DNA of 64,000 nucleotides from Pseudomonas sp. Au-Pse12 (GTDB lineage Bacteria; Pseudomonadota; Gammaproteobacteria; Pseudomonadales; Pseudomonadaceae), in NCBI RefSeq assembly GCF_021341665.1, contig NZ_JAJTTH010000004.1, positions 496,001 through 560,000 of the forward strand, read 5' to 3'. A program made the translations under genes and the position numbers. Positions 56,118 through 64,000 of the stretch are shown here, piece after piece; position 1 is the stretch's first letter, and every line of letters begins with the position of its first letter. Below the pieces are notes generated by a model. That model was not told the DNA's origin and searched no databases. It saw only the letters and a list, made by a program, of their open reading frames with translations.

Positions 56118-56149
56118 AGGGGCCGCGTGGTTGACACCGCGCGGCCCCT
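56118..56149 (+). terminator. Hairpin after thyA
   Basis: AGGGGCCGC (56118-56126) and GCGGCCCCT (56141-56149) form a perfect 9-bp stem 19 bases beyond the thyA stop. The tail GTCGATTG has no T-run, so termination is plausible but not assured. Confidence 0.55.
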
Positions 56150-56288
56150 GTCGATTGAACCTGCTGCTTTTATCGACCCGTGCCCGGAATTGTCCGGACA
56201 TGACTGTGCCTGGCGGCCAGCTACGCTCTGAGGAGTGGCCCCGCCAGGCGCGGGGCGTCGCCCTTGTGAACTTCAACGTGAGCCGCGA

Positions 56289-56876
56289 ATGGAAGAACTC
56301 AATCACAGCCTGTTCCTGGCCATCAATGCCAGTGCCGGGGCGTCAATGCCGATGCGCACATTGGCGCTGTTCCTCGCGCAATGGGTGGTGCTCAGCGTGC
56401 CGCTGCTGCTGGTGGTGCTCTGGGTTTTCGGCGAACGCCGCCAGCGCATGATCGTGCTGCTCGCGACCCTGAGCATCGTGCTGGCCCTGGCCAGCAATTG
56501 GCTGATCCGTGAGCTGTGGTTCCATCCGCGGCCGTTCATGATCGGCCTGGGGCAGAACTTCCTTGCCCACGCGCCTGGCGCGTCCTTCCCCAGCGACCAT
56601 GCCAGCGGCATGTTCGCCATGGCGTTCGCGCTGATCCTCGCGCCCCTGCGCAAGACCGGGCTGGTGATGCTCGGCCTGGCGCTGCTGGTGGGTTGGGCGC
56701 GGGTCTACCTGGGGGTGCATTTCCCCTTCGATATTCTCGGCGGTTGCCTGATGGGGCTGCTCAGTGCCTGGCTGGTGCGCCAGGGCCTGGCCTGGCGGCA
56801 GTTGGGCCAGCGGTTGCTGGCGGTGCTCGAGGGGACTTATCTGCGGCTGATCGACAGCGTGCGGCGCGGCTCCTGA
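56289..56876 (+). CDS. PAP2-family phosphatase (undecaprenyl-diphosphatase BcrC-like)
   Basis: A 195-residue membrane phosphatase with the three PAP2 motifs: RELWFHPRP (C1), APGASFPSDHASGM (C2, catalytic His) and WARVYLGVHFPFDILGG (C3, His and Asp). The MEELNHSLFLAINASAG opening is typical of BcrC/YbjG-type undecaprenyl pyrophosphate phosphatases, which recycle the cell wall lipid carrier. The ATG at 56289 is the first that gives this opening. Convergent with cadR. Confidence 0.86.
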   Translation: MEELNHSLFLAINASAGASMPMRTLALFLAQWVVLSVPLLLVVLWVFGERRQRMIVLLATLSIVLALASNWLIRELWFHPRPFMIGLGQNFLAHAPGASFPSDHASGMFAMAFALILAPLRKTGLVMLGLALLVGWARVYLGVHFPFDILGGCLMGLLSAWLVRQGLAWRQLGQRLLAVLEGTYLRLIDSVRRGS

Positions 56877-56891
56877 AGCCGCGCCCGAGGC

Positions 56892-57341
56892 TCAGTGCCC
56901 GTGGCTGCGGCCGACATGCGAGGGTTCGGCTTCGTTGGGGGCCACCGAGCCGCTGACTTCCAGGCGCTGGAGAATTCCGCAGTGCGCCAGGTCCGGGCCT
57001 TCGCTGCAGCGCTGGCGCAGGTCCAGCAGCTGTTCCTGCAGGGCCAGCAAGCCGTCGATGCGCGCCTTGACGTGGTGGATGTGCTCGTCGATCAGGGCGT
57101 TGACGCTGGCGCACTGGTCCTGGGGGCTGTCGCGCAGGTTGAGCAGGCTGCGGATTTCCTCGAGGGTCATGTCCAGGCTGCGGCAGTTGCGGATAAAGGT
57201 CAGGCGCTCGGTGTGGGCCTGGGTGTAGAGGCGGTAGTTGCCTTCGCTGCGGGCCGGTTCCGGCAGCAGTCCTTCGCGCTCGTAGTAACGGATGGTCTCG
57301 ACCTGACAGTCGGTGAGTTTCGCCAGTTCGCCAATCTTCAT
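56892..57341 (-). CDS. cadR: Cd(II)/Pb(II)-responsive MerR-type regulator
   Basis: A 149-residue MerR-family activator. N-terminal HTH MKIGELAKLTDCQVETIRYY, a dimerising helix, and metal-site cysteines Cys 77 (SPQDQCASV), Cys 112 (LRQRCSEG) and Cys 121 (LAHCGI). The C-terminal SHVGRSHGH His tail is the hallmark of Pseudomonas CadR. It is divergent from the metal-exporting ATPase, with the operator between them, so cadmium binding would switch on cadA. Confidence 0.94.
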   Translation of the reverse strand: MKIGELAKLTDCQVETIRYYEREGLLPEPARSEGNYRLYTQAHTERLTFIRNCRSLDMTLEEIRSLLNLRDSPQDQCASVNALIDEHIHHVKARIDGLLALQEQLLDLRQRCSEGPDLAHCGILQRLEVSGSVAPNEAEPSHVGRSHGH

Positions 57342-57364
57342 TGCCGTCGTCTCCGAATGGGTGC

Positions 57365-57396
57365 TTGACCCTATAGTGGCTACAGGGTGTTCACTT
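57365..57396 (+). promoter_or_regulatory. cadA promoter with CadR operator
   Basis: The dyad ACCCTATAG-TGG-CTACAGGGT (57368-57388, one mismatch) overlaps a -35 TTGACC at 57365-57370 and spans the long spacer to a poor -10 around 57390-57396. Overlong spacers with a central dyad are the standard MerR-family design: the activator underwinds the DNA when metal is bound. Confidence 0.8.
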
Positions 57397-57430
57397 GGCA
57401 ACAAGCACCTCTATTCGGACGCGACCCCTT

Positions 57431-59746
57431 ATGAGTGACTCCATTCACAACCCGCGCAAGCCCGACGCCCAGCACACCCATGCTGAACACGATCACGATC
57501 ACGATCACAGCCATGCCCACGCCTCGGCGGGCAAGCTGCAGCCGGTCAAGGCGCACGACCACGCTGCCCATGGCGCTTCCTGCTGCGGTTCAGCCGGCCC
57601 TTCGCCGTCCAGGGTCACCCTGAGCGAAACCCCGACCGCCGGCGCGCGCCTGAGCAGCTTTCGCATCGAAGCCATGGACTGCCCCACCGAACAGACCCTG
57701 ATCCAGAACAAGCTGGGCAAGCTGGCCGGGGTCCAGGCCCTGGAATTCAACCTGATGAACCGCGTGCTGGGGGTGACCCACGACCTGCCGAGCACCGCGC
57801 CGATCATCGAGGCGGTCAAATCCCTGGGCATGCACGCCGAGCCCCTGCAGCAGGAGGGGGCCGCAGCCGCCCCTGCCGCAGCACCGGTGAAGAAGGCCTG
57901 GTGGCCGCTGGCCCTGTCCGGTATCGGCGCGCTGGCCGCCGAAGTCATTCATTTCACCCAGGCCGCCCCCGATTGGGTGGTGGCGTTGGTGGCCCTGGTG
58001 TCGATCCTCAGTGGCGGTCTGGGCACCTACAAGAAGGGCTGGATCGCCCTGAAGAACCGTAACCTCAACATCAATGCGCTGATGAGCATCGCGGTGACCG
58101 GCGCGGTGCTGATCGGCCAGTGGCCGGAAGCGGCGATGGTGATGTTCCTGTTCACCGTGGCCGAGTTGATCGAAGCCCGCTCCCTGGACCGGGCCCGCAA
58201 CGCCATCAGCGGCCTGATGCAGATGACCCCGGAACAGGTCACGGTGCAGCAGGCGGATGGCAGTTGGCGCGAAATGGAGGCTAAAAGCGTCGAACTGGGC
58301 GCCTTGGTACGGGTTCGCCCCGGCGAACGCGTCGGCCTGGACGGTGAGGTGGTGTCCGGCAGTTCGACCATCGATCAGGCACCGATCACCGGGGAGAGCC
58401 TGCCGGTGGAAAAGACCGTGGGCGACAAGGTGTTCGCCGGCACCATCAACCAGGCCGGCTCCCTGGAATACCGGGTGAGCGCCGCCGCCAACAACTCGAC
58501 CCTGGCGCGGATCATCCACGCCGTGGAACAGGCCCAGGGCGCGCGGGCCCCGACCCAGCGCTTCGTCGACACCTTCTCGAAAATCTACACCCCGGCAGTA
58601 TTCGCCTTCGCCCTGGCGGTGGCGCTGATCCCGCCGCTGTTCATGGCCGGCGCCTGGTTCGACTGGATCTACCGCGCCCTGGTGTTGCTGGTGGTGGCCT
58701 GCCCGTGCGCCCTGGTGATTTCCACCCCGGTGAGCATCGTCAGCGGCCTGGCGGCGGCGGCGCGCAAAGGCATCCTGGTCAAGGGCGGGGTCTACCTGGA
58801 AGGTGGCTACAAGCTCGATTACCTGGCCCTGGACAAGACCGGCACCATCACCCACGGCAAGCCGGTGCAGACCGATTTCCTGTCCCTGGACCCACTGGCT
58901 CTGGACACGGCTCCGGCCCTGGCCGCGAGCCTGGCGGGGCGCTCCGACCACCCGGTGTCCCTGGCCATTGCCCAGGCGGCTGTGGATAAACAGCTGGCCA
59001 TGCACCCTGTGGATAACTTCGCAGCCCTGGCCGGGCGCGGGGTGCGCGGTGAAATCAACGGCCAGCTCTATCACCTGGGCAACCACCGCCTGGTGGAAGA
59101 GCTGGGCCTGTGCTCCCCGGCCCTGGAAGAAAAACTCTTCGCCCTGGAGCAGCAGGGCAAGACCGTGGTCCTGCTGCTGGACAGCAACGGCCCATTGGCC
59201 CTGTTCGCGGTGGCCGACACGGTCAAGGAGTCCAGCCGCGAAGCCATCCGGCAGTTGCACGAGCTGGGGATCAAGACCCTGATGCTCACCGGCGACAACC
59301 CGCATACCGCCCAGGCCATCGCCGCCCAGGTGGGCATCGACCAGGCCCGGGGCGACCTGCTGCCCACCGACAAGCTGCAAGCCATCGAGGAGCTGTACGC
59401 CCAGGGTCACCGGGTCGGCATGGTCGGCGACGGCATCAACGACGCCCCGGCCCTGGCCCGTGCCGAAATCGGTTTCGCCATGGCCGCGGCCGGCACCGAC
59501 ACCGCGATCGAGACCGCGGATGTAGCGCTGATGGACGATGATCTGCGCAAGATCCCGGCGTTCATCCGCCTGTCGCGCCAGACCTCGGTAGTGCTCAAGC
59601 AAAATATCGCCCTGGCCCTGGTCATCAAGGCGATCTTTCTTGGGGTAACCTTTGCCGGGCTCGCCACCATGTGGATGGCGGTGTTCGCCGACATGGGCGT
59701 GAGCCTGCTGGTGGTGTTCAACGGTCTGCGCCTGCTGCGCAAATAG
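57431..59746 (+). CDS. cadA: Cd2+/Zn2+/Pb2+-exporting P-type ATPase
   Basis: A 771-residue P1B-type ATPase that pumps divalent heavy metals out of the cytoplasm. N-terminal His-rich segment (HTHAEHDHDHDHSHAHAS) and Cys pair (GASCCGS), one HMA domain with MDCPTEQTLI (Cys 84), then the transport site CPC at about 424-426 (LLVVACPCALVIS), phosphorylated Asp 468 in LALDKTGTITHGKP, TGE motif ITGESLPVEK and the hinge MVGDGINDAPALARA. The start MSDSIHNP is chosen over an in-frame codon 12 residues earlier, which falls inside the promoter. Controlled by divergent CadR. Confidence 0.94.
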   Translation: MSDSIHNPRKPDAQHTHAEHDHDHDHSHAHASAGKLQPVKAHDHAAHGASCCGSAGPSPSRVTLSETPTAGARLSSFRIEAMDCPTEQTLIQNKLGKLAGVQALEFNLMNRVLGVTHDLPSTAPIIEAVKSLGMHAEPLQQEGAAAAPAAAPVKKAWWPLALSGIGALAAEVIHFTQAAPDWVVALVALVSILSGGLGTYKKGWIALKNRNLNINALMSIAVTGAVLIGQWPEAAMVMFLFTVAELIEARSLDRARNAISGLMQMTPEQVTVQQADGSWREMEAKSVELGALVRVRPGERVGLDGEVVSGSSTIDQAPITGESLPVEKTVGDKVFAGTINQAGSLEYRVSAAANNSTLARIIHAVEQAQGARAPTQRFVDTFSKIYTPAVFAFALAVALIPPLFMAGAWFDWIYRALVLLVVACPCALVISTPVSIVSGLAAAARKGILVKGGVYLEGGYKLDYLALDKTGTITHGKPVQTDFLSLDPLALDTAPALAASLAGRSDHPVSLAIAQAAVDKQLAMHPVDNFAALAGRGVRGEINGQLYHLGNHRLVEELGLCSPALEEKLFALEQQGKTVVLLLDSNGPLALFAVADTVKESSREAIRQLHELGIKTLMLTGDNPHTAQAIAAQVGIDQARGDLLPTDKLQAIEELYAQGHRVGMVGDGINDAPALARAEIGFAMAAAGTDTAIETADVALMDDDLRKIPAFIRLSRQTSVVLKQNIALALVIKAIFLGVTFAGLATMWMAVFADMGVSLLVVFNGLRLLRK

Positions 59747-59753
59747 GACATCG

Positions 59754-59857
59754 TAGCTGCAAGCGGTGAGCGGCAAGCAACTGAGGGGAGAACCAGAGTG
59801 ATGAACTTACGCGCACCGGCTTCAGCTTGCGGCTTGGCGCTGCAAGCTTGCAGCTGC
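59754..59857. repeat. AGCTTGCAGC-type repeat (copy 3 of 3)
   Basis: Contains AGCTGCAAGCGGTGAGCGGC at the left and TTCAGCTTGCGGCTTGGCGC then TGCAAGCTTGCAGCTGCG at the right, inverted to each other. Same family as 16991-17074 and 38431-38508. It ends 12 bases before the LysR start, so it may carry part of that promoter region. Confidence 0.6.
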
Positions 59858-59868
59858 GACAAGCCGCC

Positions 59869-60732
59869 ATGCTGAGCGCCGAGCTGAAGGCCTTTTACAT
59901 GGTCGCCCGCCTGGGCAGCATCACCCAGGCGGCGAAGAAGCTTGGCCTCAGCCAGCCCACGGTCACCACGCAGATCCGCAACCTGGAAAGCCAGTTCGCG
60001 GTGGAGCTGTTCTACCGCGGCGGTCGCCGCCTGAGCCTGAGCGAGGAGGGCGCGCGCCTGCTGCCGATGGTCAAGGAGCTGCTGCAGAAAGAGTCGGACA
60101 TCGAGTTCTTCCTGCGCAATTGCGGGCAGGTGCAGGGCGCCCTGCGCATCGCCGCCACCGCGCCGTACTACATCCTCGATCTGGTCAAGACCTTCCGTCA
60201 GCGCCTGCCCCAGGTGGACGTGTCGGTGGAGATCGGCAATTCCCAGCAGGTCCTGGAGGCACTGGAGGAGTATCGGGTGGATGTCGCCGCTTCCTCGCAA
60301 CTGCTGGAAGACCCTCGGTTGATCCGCCGGGTGCTGGGCAGCGATCCGCTGGTGCTGGCGGTACACCGCAACCACCCCTTGGCGGCGCTGGAGCACGTGC
60401 CCCTGAATGCCCTGGCCGGGCATACGCTGTTGATGCGTGAACCCGGCTCCACCACCCGCAGCCTCACCGAAAACCTGCTGAAGAACGCCCATGTCAGTTT
60501 TGGTCCGCTGCTGGAAATCGGCAGCCGCGAATCGATCCGCGAGGCGGTGCTGCGCAACATCGGCATCAGCATCATTGCCCGCCAGGAAGTGCCCCACGAC
60601 CCGCAGTTGCGCGTGCTGACTATCGAGCATGCGCCGCAGATCGTCGAGTACCTGTATTGCCTCAAGGAGCGCAAGAACGCGCGCCTGCCAGCGGCCTTCC
60701 TCGGCCTGGCCCAGGAAATGGCTCCCGCCTGA
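59869..60732 (+). CDS. LysR-family transcriptional regulator
   Basis: A 287-residue LTTR. Helix-turn-helix at the start (LKAFYMVARLGSITQAAKKL, then SQPTVTTQIRNLESQFAVEL) and a periplasmic-binding-like effector domain (GALRIAATAPYYILDLVKTF onwards). The ATG at 59869 gives the canonical position of the HTH. It is codirectional with the putative aminoethylphosphonate transporter genes 158 bases downstream, a frequent companion of such operons, and so is a likely regulator of them. Confidence 0.88.
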   Translation: MLSAELKAFYMVARLGSITQAAKKLGLSQPTVTTQIRNLESQFAVELFYRGGRRLSLSEEGARLLPMVKELLQKESDIEFFLRNCGQVQGALRIAATAPYYILDLVKTFRQRLPQVDVSVEIGNSQQVLEALEEYRVDVAASSQLLEDPRLIRRVLGSDPLVLAVHRNHPLAALEHVPLNALAGHTLLMREPGSTTRSLTENLLKNAHVSFGPLLEIGSRESIREAVLRNIGISIIARQEVPHDPQLRVLTIEHAPQIVEYLYCLKERKNARLPAAFLGLAQEMAPA

Positions 60733-60738
60733 AAGCTC

Positions 60739-60759
60739 GGCATCGGCCATGCCGATGCC
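60739..60759 (+). other. Hairpin after the LysR gene
   Basis: GGCATCGGC (60739-60747) and GCCGATGCC (60751-60759) form a 9-bp stem with loop CAT, extended by GCTC/GAGC outer bases. No T-run. Possible 3' end of the LysR transcript. Confidence 0.5.
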
Positions 60760-60861
60760 TTCGCGAGCACATGACTTGCAACTGAACCCAAATCCCTGAA
60801 TACCACTATCGGTCGTTTTTGCCTTACTGCCATATGACCGACGCATTACAACTCTAGGATT

Positions 60862-60884
60862 GGCCTCATCTGCTTGATGAGGCC
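60862..60884 (+). promoter_or_regulatory. Hairpin enclosing the Shine-Dalgarno of the aminoethylphosphonate ATPase gene
   Basis: GGCCTCATC (60862-60870), loop TGCTT, GATGAGGCC (60876-60884) is a perfect 9-bp stem. The right arm contains GAGG (60879-60882), the only ribosome-site-like sequence before the ATG at 60890 (7-base spacing). When folded, initiation would be blocked, so translation may be conditional. Confidence 0.55.
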
Positions 60885-60889
60885 TGTCC

Positions 60890-61966
60890 ATGAACCCTGC
60901 AACCGCAACTGCCCTGAGCAACCCCGGCGCACCGATGAAAGTGCGCGGCGTGCAGAAGCGCTTCGGCGCTTTCACCGCGCTGGATAACGTGTCCCTGGAC
61001 GTCGCCGCCGGCGAGCTGGTGTGCCTGCTGGGGCCGTCCGGCTGCGGCAAGACTACCTTGCTGCGCTGCATCGCCGGGCTGGAACGCCAGGATCGGGGCG
61101 AGTTGTACCTGGGGGAACGCGACGTCTCGCTGCTGGCGCCCCAGGCCCGGGACTACGGGATTCTGTTCCAGTCCTATGCGCTGTTTCCCAACCTCACGGT
61201 GGAAGCCAACATTGCCTACGGCCTGGCCGGCAGCGGTCGCGAGGAAGCGCGCAAGCGCGTGGCGCAGATGCTGGAACTGGTGGGCCTGAGCGGCAGCGAG
61301 AAGAAATACCCCGGCCAGCTGTCCGGCGGCCAGCAGCAGCGCGTGGCCCTGGCCCGCGCCCTGGCGCCGGCGCCGTCGTTGCTGTTGCTGGACGAGCCGA
61401 TGTCGGCCCTGGATGCCCGGGTCCGCGAGCACCTGTGCACCGAGCTGCGACAGCTGCAACGGCGCCTGGGGATCACCACCCTGATGGTCACCCACAACCA
61501 GGACGAGGCCATGCTGATGGCCGACCGCATTGCCGTGATGAACAACGGCAAGGTCGAGCAGTACGCCACGCCCCAGGAAATCTACGATCGCCCGGCCACG
61601 CCGTTCGTTGCCGAGTTCGTCGGCCAGGGCAACTGGTTGCCCTTCAGCCGCAACAGCGACAGCCATGCCCAGGTCGGCGGAATGAATGTGCGTTTGGCCG
61701 ACGACTCGGCCAAGGCCGCTTCGGGCCGGCTGTTCTGCCGCCCGGAAGCGATCAGCGTGAACCCGCCGGTGCATGAGGAAAACCTGTTCCCGGCCAAGGT
61801 CCGCGAGATCACTTTCCTCGGCAACCGTTGCCGCATGAGTTTTGAACTCAATCAGTTGCCGGGGCATGCACTGCTGGCGGAGCTGGCCCCGGAAGCCATG
61901 CCGCGCCTGGGCGCCCAGGACATCTGGGTGGCCTTGCCGCCGCGCAGCCTCCAGGTGTTTGCCTGA
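60890..61966 (+). CDS. Putative 2-aminoethylphosphonate ABC transporter ATP-binding protein
   Basis: A 358-residue ABC ATPase: Walker A GPSGCGKTTLLRCIAG, Q-loop LFQSYALFPNLTVEANIAYG, signature [15 protein letters not shown], Walker B LLLLDEPMSALDARVREHL, switch MVTHNQDEAMLMAD, and a C-terminal TOBE region (FCRPEAISVNPPVHEENLFP). Similar in length and neighbours to the putative 2-aminoethylphosphonate transporter set; FbpC-type iron importers are the alternative. The binding-protein and fused permease layout favours phosphonate. One base separates its stop from the permease ATG. Confidence 0.78.
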   Translation: MNPATATALSNPGAPMKVRGVQKRFGAFTALDNVSLDVAAGELVCLLGPSGCGKTTLLRCIAGLERQDRGELYLGERDVSLLAPQARDYGILFQSYALFPNLTVEANIAYGLAGSGREEARKRVAQMLELVGLSGSEKKYPGQLSGGQQQRVALARALAPAPSLLLLDEPMSALDARVREHLCTELRQLQRRLGITTLMVTHNQDEAMLMADRIAVMNNGKVEQYATPQEIYDRPATPFVAEFVGQGNWLPFSRNSDSHAQVGGMNVRLADDSAKAASGRLFCRPEAISVNPPVHEENLFPAKVREITFLGNRCRMSFELNQLPGHALLAELAPEAMPRLGAQDIWVALPPRSLQVFA

Positions 61967-61967
61967 G

Positions 61968-63692
61968 ATGAGCCTGCCCATGTCCCTGCCGCTACCTGCC
62001 AAGCGGGCGCGCCAGGCCTCCCGTGCCGAACTCGGCGATCGTGTGTTTGTCCTCGGTGGCAAGGTTCTACTGCTGCTTCTGCTGAGCGTCGCCGTGCTGC
62101 TGCCGCTGCTGGCGATCTTCTGGCGCGGCTTCAGTGCCGAGGCCGGGCAGGGCGGTGGCTGGCTGGCGGCCCGCGAGCTGGTCAGCAGCGCCAACTTCCA
62201 CTGGTTGCTGGGCAACAGCCTGAAAGTCTCCCTCAGTGTCGCCGCCATCGTGGTGCCCCTGGCCTACCTGTTCGCCTACGCCCTGCAACGCACGCTGATT
62301 CCCGGCAAGGGCCTGTGGCGCGGCTTGTCGCTGTTGCCGCTGATGGCACCGTCGATGCTGCCGGGGATTGCCCTGGTCTATCTGTTCGGCAACCAGGGCA
62401 TGCTCCGCGGCCTGTTCGCCGAGAACATCTACGGCTTCTGGGGCATCGTCCTCGGCGAAGTCATCTACACCTTTCCCCATGCCCTGATGATCCTGCTCTC
62501 GGCCCTGTCCCTGGCGGACGCGCGGCTGTTCGACGCCGCATCGAGCATGGGCGCCAGTCCTGCCAGGGCCTTTCGCAGCATCACCTGGCCGGCCACCCGG
62601 CAGGCGGTGTTCGCCGCCTTCTGCCTGGTGTTCACCCTGACCATCACCGACTTCGGCGTGCCGGTGGTGGTGGGTGGTGACTATCAGGTGCTGGCCCTGG
62701 AGGCCTACAAGGCGGTGGTGGGGCAGCAGCAGTTCGGTCGCGGCGCGTTGATCGGCATGGTCCTGCTGTTGCCGGCACTGTTCAGCTTCGGCGTCGATGC
62801 CTGGCTGCGTCGTCGCCAGGGCGACTCCATGAGCGGTCGCGCCCAGGTGTTCCGGCCTGCGCCATCGCGGCTGCGGGACGCCTGCTACCTGGCCATCGTG
62901 CTGCTGATCTGCGCCGCGCTGCTGCTGGTGTTCGGCATGGCGGTGTTTTCCTCGCTGGTGAAGTTCTGGCCCTACAACCTGTCGCTGTCGTTGAACCACT
63001 ACCAGTTCAACGACACCGCCGGCGGTGGCTGGCTGGCCTACCGCAACAGCCTGAGCATGGCCCTGGGCACGGCGCTGATCGGCAGTGTGCTGATCTTCAC
63101 CGGCGCCTACCTGATGGAAAAGACCAGCAGCCAGCGTGGCCTGAACCTGGCGCTGCGCCTGCTCAGTTTCGTGCCGATGGCGGTGCCCGGCCTGGTGCTG
63201 GGCCTGGGCTACGTGTTTTTCTTCAACCTCAACGGCAACCCGCTGCATGTGTTCTACGGCAGCATGACCCTGCTGGTGGTGTGCACCATCGCCCACTACC
63301 TGACCACCGCGCAGATGACCGCCACCACCGCCCTGCGCCAGCTGGATGCCGAGTTCGAGGCCGCCGCGCTGTCGCTCAAGGCGCCGCTGTATCGGCACTT
63401 CCTGCGGGTTACCGTGCCGATCTGCCTGCCGGCGCTGCTGGACATCGTGCGCTACCTGTTCGTCTCGGCCATGACCACGGTGTCGGCGGCGATCTTCCTC
63501 TACAGCCCGGACACCATCCTCGCCGCCGTGGCGGTGCTGAACATGGACGACGCCGGCAACGTCGGCGGCGCCGCGGCCATGTCGACCCTGATCCTGTTCA
63601 CCTCGGCCAGCGTCTCGCTGCTCCTGGCCTGGGCTTCGCGCGGCTTGCTGCGCCGCTCCCAGGCCTGGCGGCAGAGCGCGCCGGGCCATTGA
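61968..63692 (+). CDS. Putative 2-aminoethylphosphonate ABC transporter permease (two-domain)
   Basis: A 574-residue permease made of two fused membrane-spanning halves, each ending in an EAA loop ([20 protein letters not shown] and [20 protein letters not shown]). About 12 membrane helices. The fused permease is typical both of this putative aminoethylphosphonate family and of FbpB-type iron importers. Starts one base after the ATPase stop; the frame is open further upstream but lies inside the ATPase gene. Followed by a binding-protein gene. Confidence 0.8.
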   Translation: MSLPMSLPLPAKRARQASRAELGDRVFVLGGKVLLLLLLSVAVLLPLLAIFWRGFSAEAGQGGGWLAARELVSSANFHWLLGNSLKVSLSVAAIVVPLAYLFAYALQRTLIPGKGLWRGLSLLPLMAPSMLPGIALVYLFGNQGMLRGLFAENIYGFWGIVLGEVIYTFPHALMILLSALSLADARLFDAASSMGASPARAFRSITWPATRQAVFAAFCLVFTLTITDFGVPVVVGGDYQVLALEAYKAVVGQQQFGRGALIGMVLLLPALFSFGVDAWLRRRQGDSMSGRAQVFRPAPSRLRDACYLAIVLLICAALLLVFGMAVFSSLVKFWPYNLSLSLNHYQFNDTAGGGWLAYRNSLSMALGTALIGSVLIFTGAYLMEKTSSQRGLNLALRLLSFVPMAVPGLVLGLGYVFFFNLNGNPLHVFYGSMTLLVVCTIAHYLTTAQMTATTALRQLDAEFEAAALSLKAPLYRHFLRVTVPICLPALLDIVRYLFVSAMTTVSAAIFLYSPDTILAAVAVLNMDDAGNVGGAAAMSTLILFTSASVSLLLAWASRGLLRRSQAWRQSAPGH

Positions 63693-63739
63693 CCCTTGTT
63701 CACCCACCCTCTGATCTGCACTCACTAAGGAACCGCACC

Positions 63740-64000
63740 ATGTTCAAGCCCCTGGCTCTTGCCGCTGCCGTCCTCTCTGCTGTCAGCCTGAACGCGTTTG
63801 CTGGGAAAACCGAGCTGACGGTCTACACCGCCCTCGAAGCCGAGCAACTGAAGAGCTACAAGCAGGCCTTCGAAAAGGCCAACCCGGATGTGGAGATCAA
63901 ATGGGTGCGTGATTCCACCGGGATCATCACCGCCAAGCTGCTGGCGGAAAAAGCCCGGCCGCAAGCCGATGCGGTCTGGGGCCTAGCGGCGTCCAGCCTG
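63740..64000 (+). CDS. Periplasmic binding protein of the same transporter, 3' truncated by window
   Basis: The first 87 codons are visible: signal peptide [20 protein letters not shown], cleaved near AFA-GK, then [20 protein letters not shown] and [20 protein letters not shown], the opening of the extracellular solute-binding family 1 group that includes aminoethylphosphonate and Fe3+ binders. CTAAGGAACC precedes the ATG. The order ATPase, permease, binding protein fits the putative aminoethylphosphonate operon; degradation genes such as phnW or phnX would be expected beyond 64000. Confidence 0.78.
   Translation, partial: MFKPLALAAAVLSAVSLNAFAGKTELTVYTALEAEQLKSYKQAFEKANPDVEIKWVRDSTGIITAKLLAEKARPQADAVWGLAASSL

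Noticed and set aside
57365..57430. Earlier start for cadA at 57395
   Set aside because: That codon lies at the expected -10/transcription start of the CadR-controlled promoter, so it could not be translated from that transcript.
62067..63725. Gln/His-rich minus-strand frame over the fused permease gene
   Set aside because: Composition is that of reverse-complemented membrane-protein codons; no domain.

Overview
The window is a continuous stretch of Pseudomonas chromosome, most likely from the P. fluorescens lineage (P. protegens/chlororaphis-like). The evidence is high G+C coding sequence with G/C third positions, typical Pseudomonas gene sets in familiar order (spuI-spuABCDEFGH-hacB; serA next to a D-2-hydroxyglutarate dehydrogenase; rpiA-ilvA; rppH-ptsP; lgt-thyA), fluorescens-type REP elements, and an ssu operon ending in ssuF. 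I see no tRNA, rRNA, IS element, prophage, CRISPR array or plasmid function. Species cannot be fixed from the sequence alone. Gene names rest on recognition of protein motifs, not on searches.

Layout. 1-4.7 kb (minus strand): a truncated SPFH/Band-7 protein, a chemotaxis receptor, an orphan GspE-type ATPase and a small ACT-like protein. 4.8-9.5 kb: an Lrp/AsnC regulator, a CYTH-CHAD protein, argE, and argA preceded by a short Arg-codon leader ORF. 9.5-11.4 kb: an OprD-family porin behind a long, dyad-rich upstream region. 11.6-17.4 kb: sulfonate-sulfur scavenging, lsfA then ssuEADCBF. 17.4-19 kb: type I pantothenate kinase and a TetR regulator. 19.1-30 kb: the polyamine uptake and gamma-glutamylation locus, spuI divergent from spuABCDEFGH. 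30-38.4 kb: CMD protein, HacB-like acylase, thioredoxin-like DUF6436 protein, lysophospholipase-like hydrolase, DUF2059 protein, 2OG-Fe(II) oxygenase, TudS/DUF523 protein, an orphan amino-acid binding protein and DUF4399. 38.5-46.6 kb: serA divergent from a D-2-hydroxyglutarate dehydrogenase, a FAH-family enzyme, two tandem SdiA-regulated (YjiK) paralogues, rpiA and ilvA. 46.6-48.8 kb: an uncharacterised three-gene membrane module (DUF2269, SDR-DoxX fusion, DUF2269). 48.9-56.9 kb: HAD phosphatase, rppH, ptsP, NRDE protein, TauE exporter, lgt, thyA and PAP2 phosphatase. 56.9-59.7 kb: the cadR-cadA metal resistance pair. 59.9-64 kb: LysR regulator and the start of a putative 2-aminoethylphosphonate ABC transporter operon cut by the window end.

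The genes are mostly core and nutritional. Several units feed nitrogen, sulfur and phosphorus scavenging (polyamines, sulfonates, probably phosphonates, nitrogen PTS). No strong case for a wholly new defence or mobile system was found. The signals most worth testing are cis-regulatory: the Arg-rich leader before argA, a perfect hairpin that hides the Shine-Dalgarno of the aminoethylphosphonate transporter, the dyads between divergent genes (serA/d2hgdh, spuI/spuA, upstream of lrp), and the DUF2269-SDR/DoxX-DUF2269 module as a gene system of unknown function.
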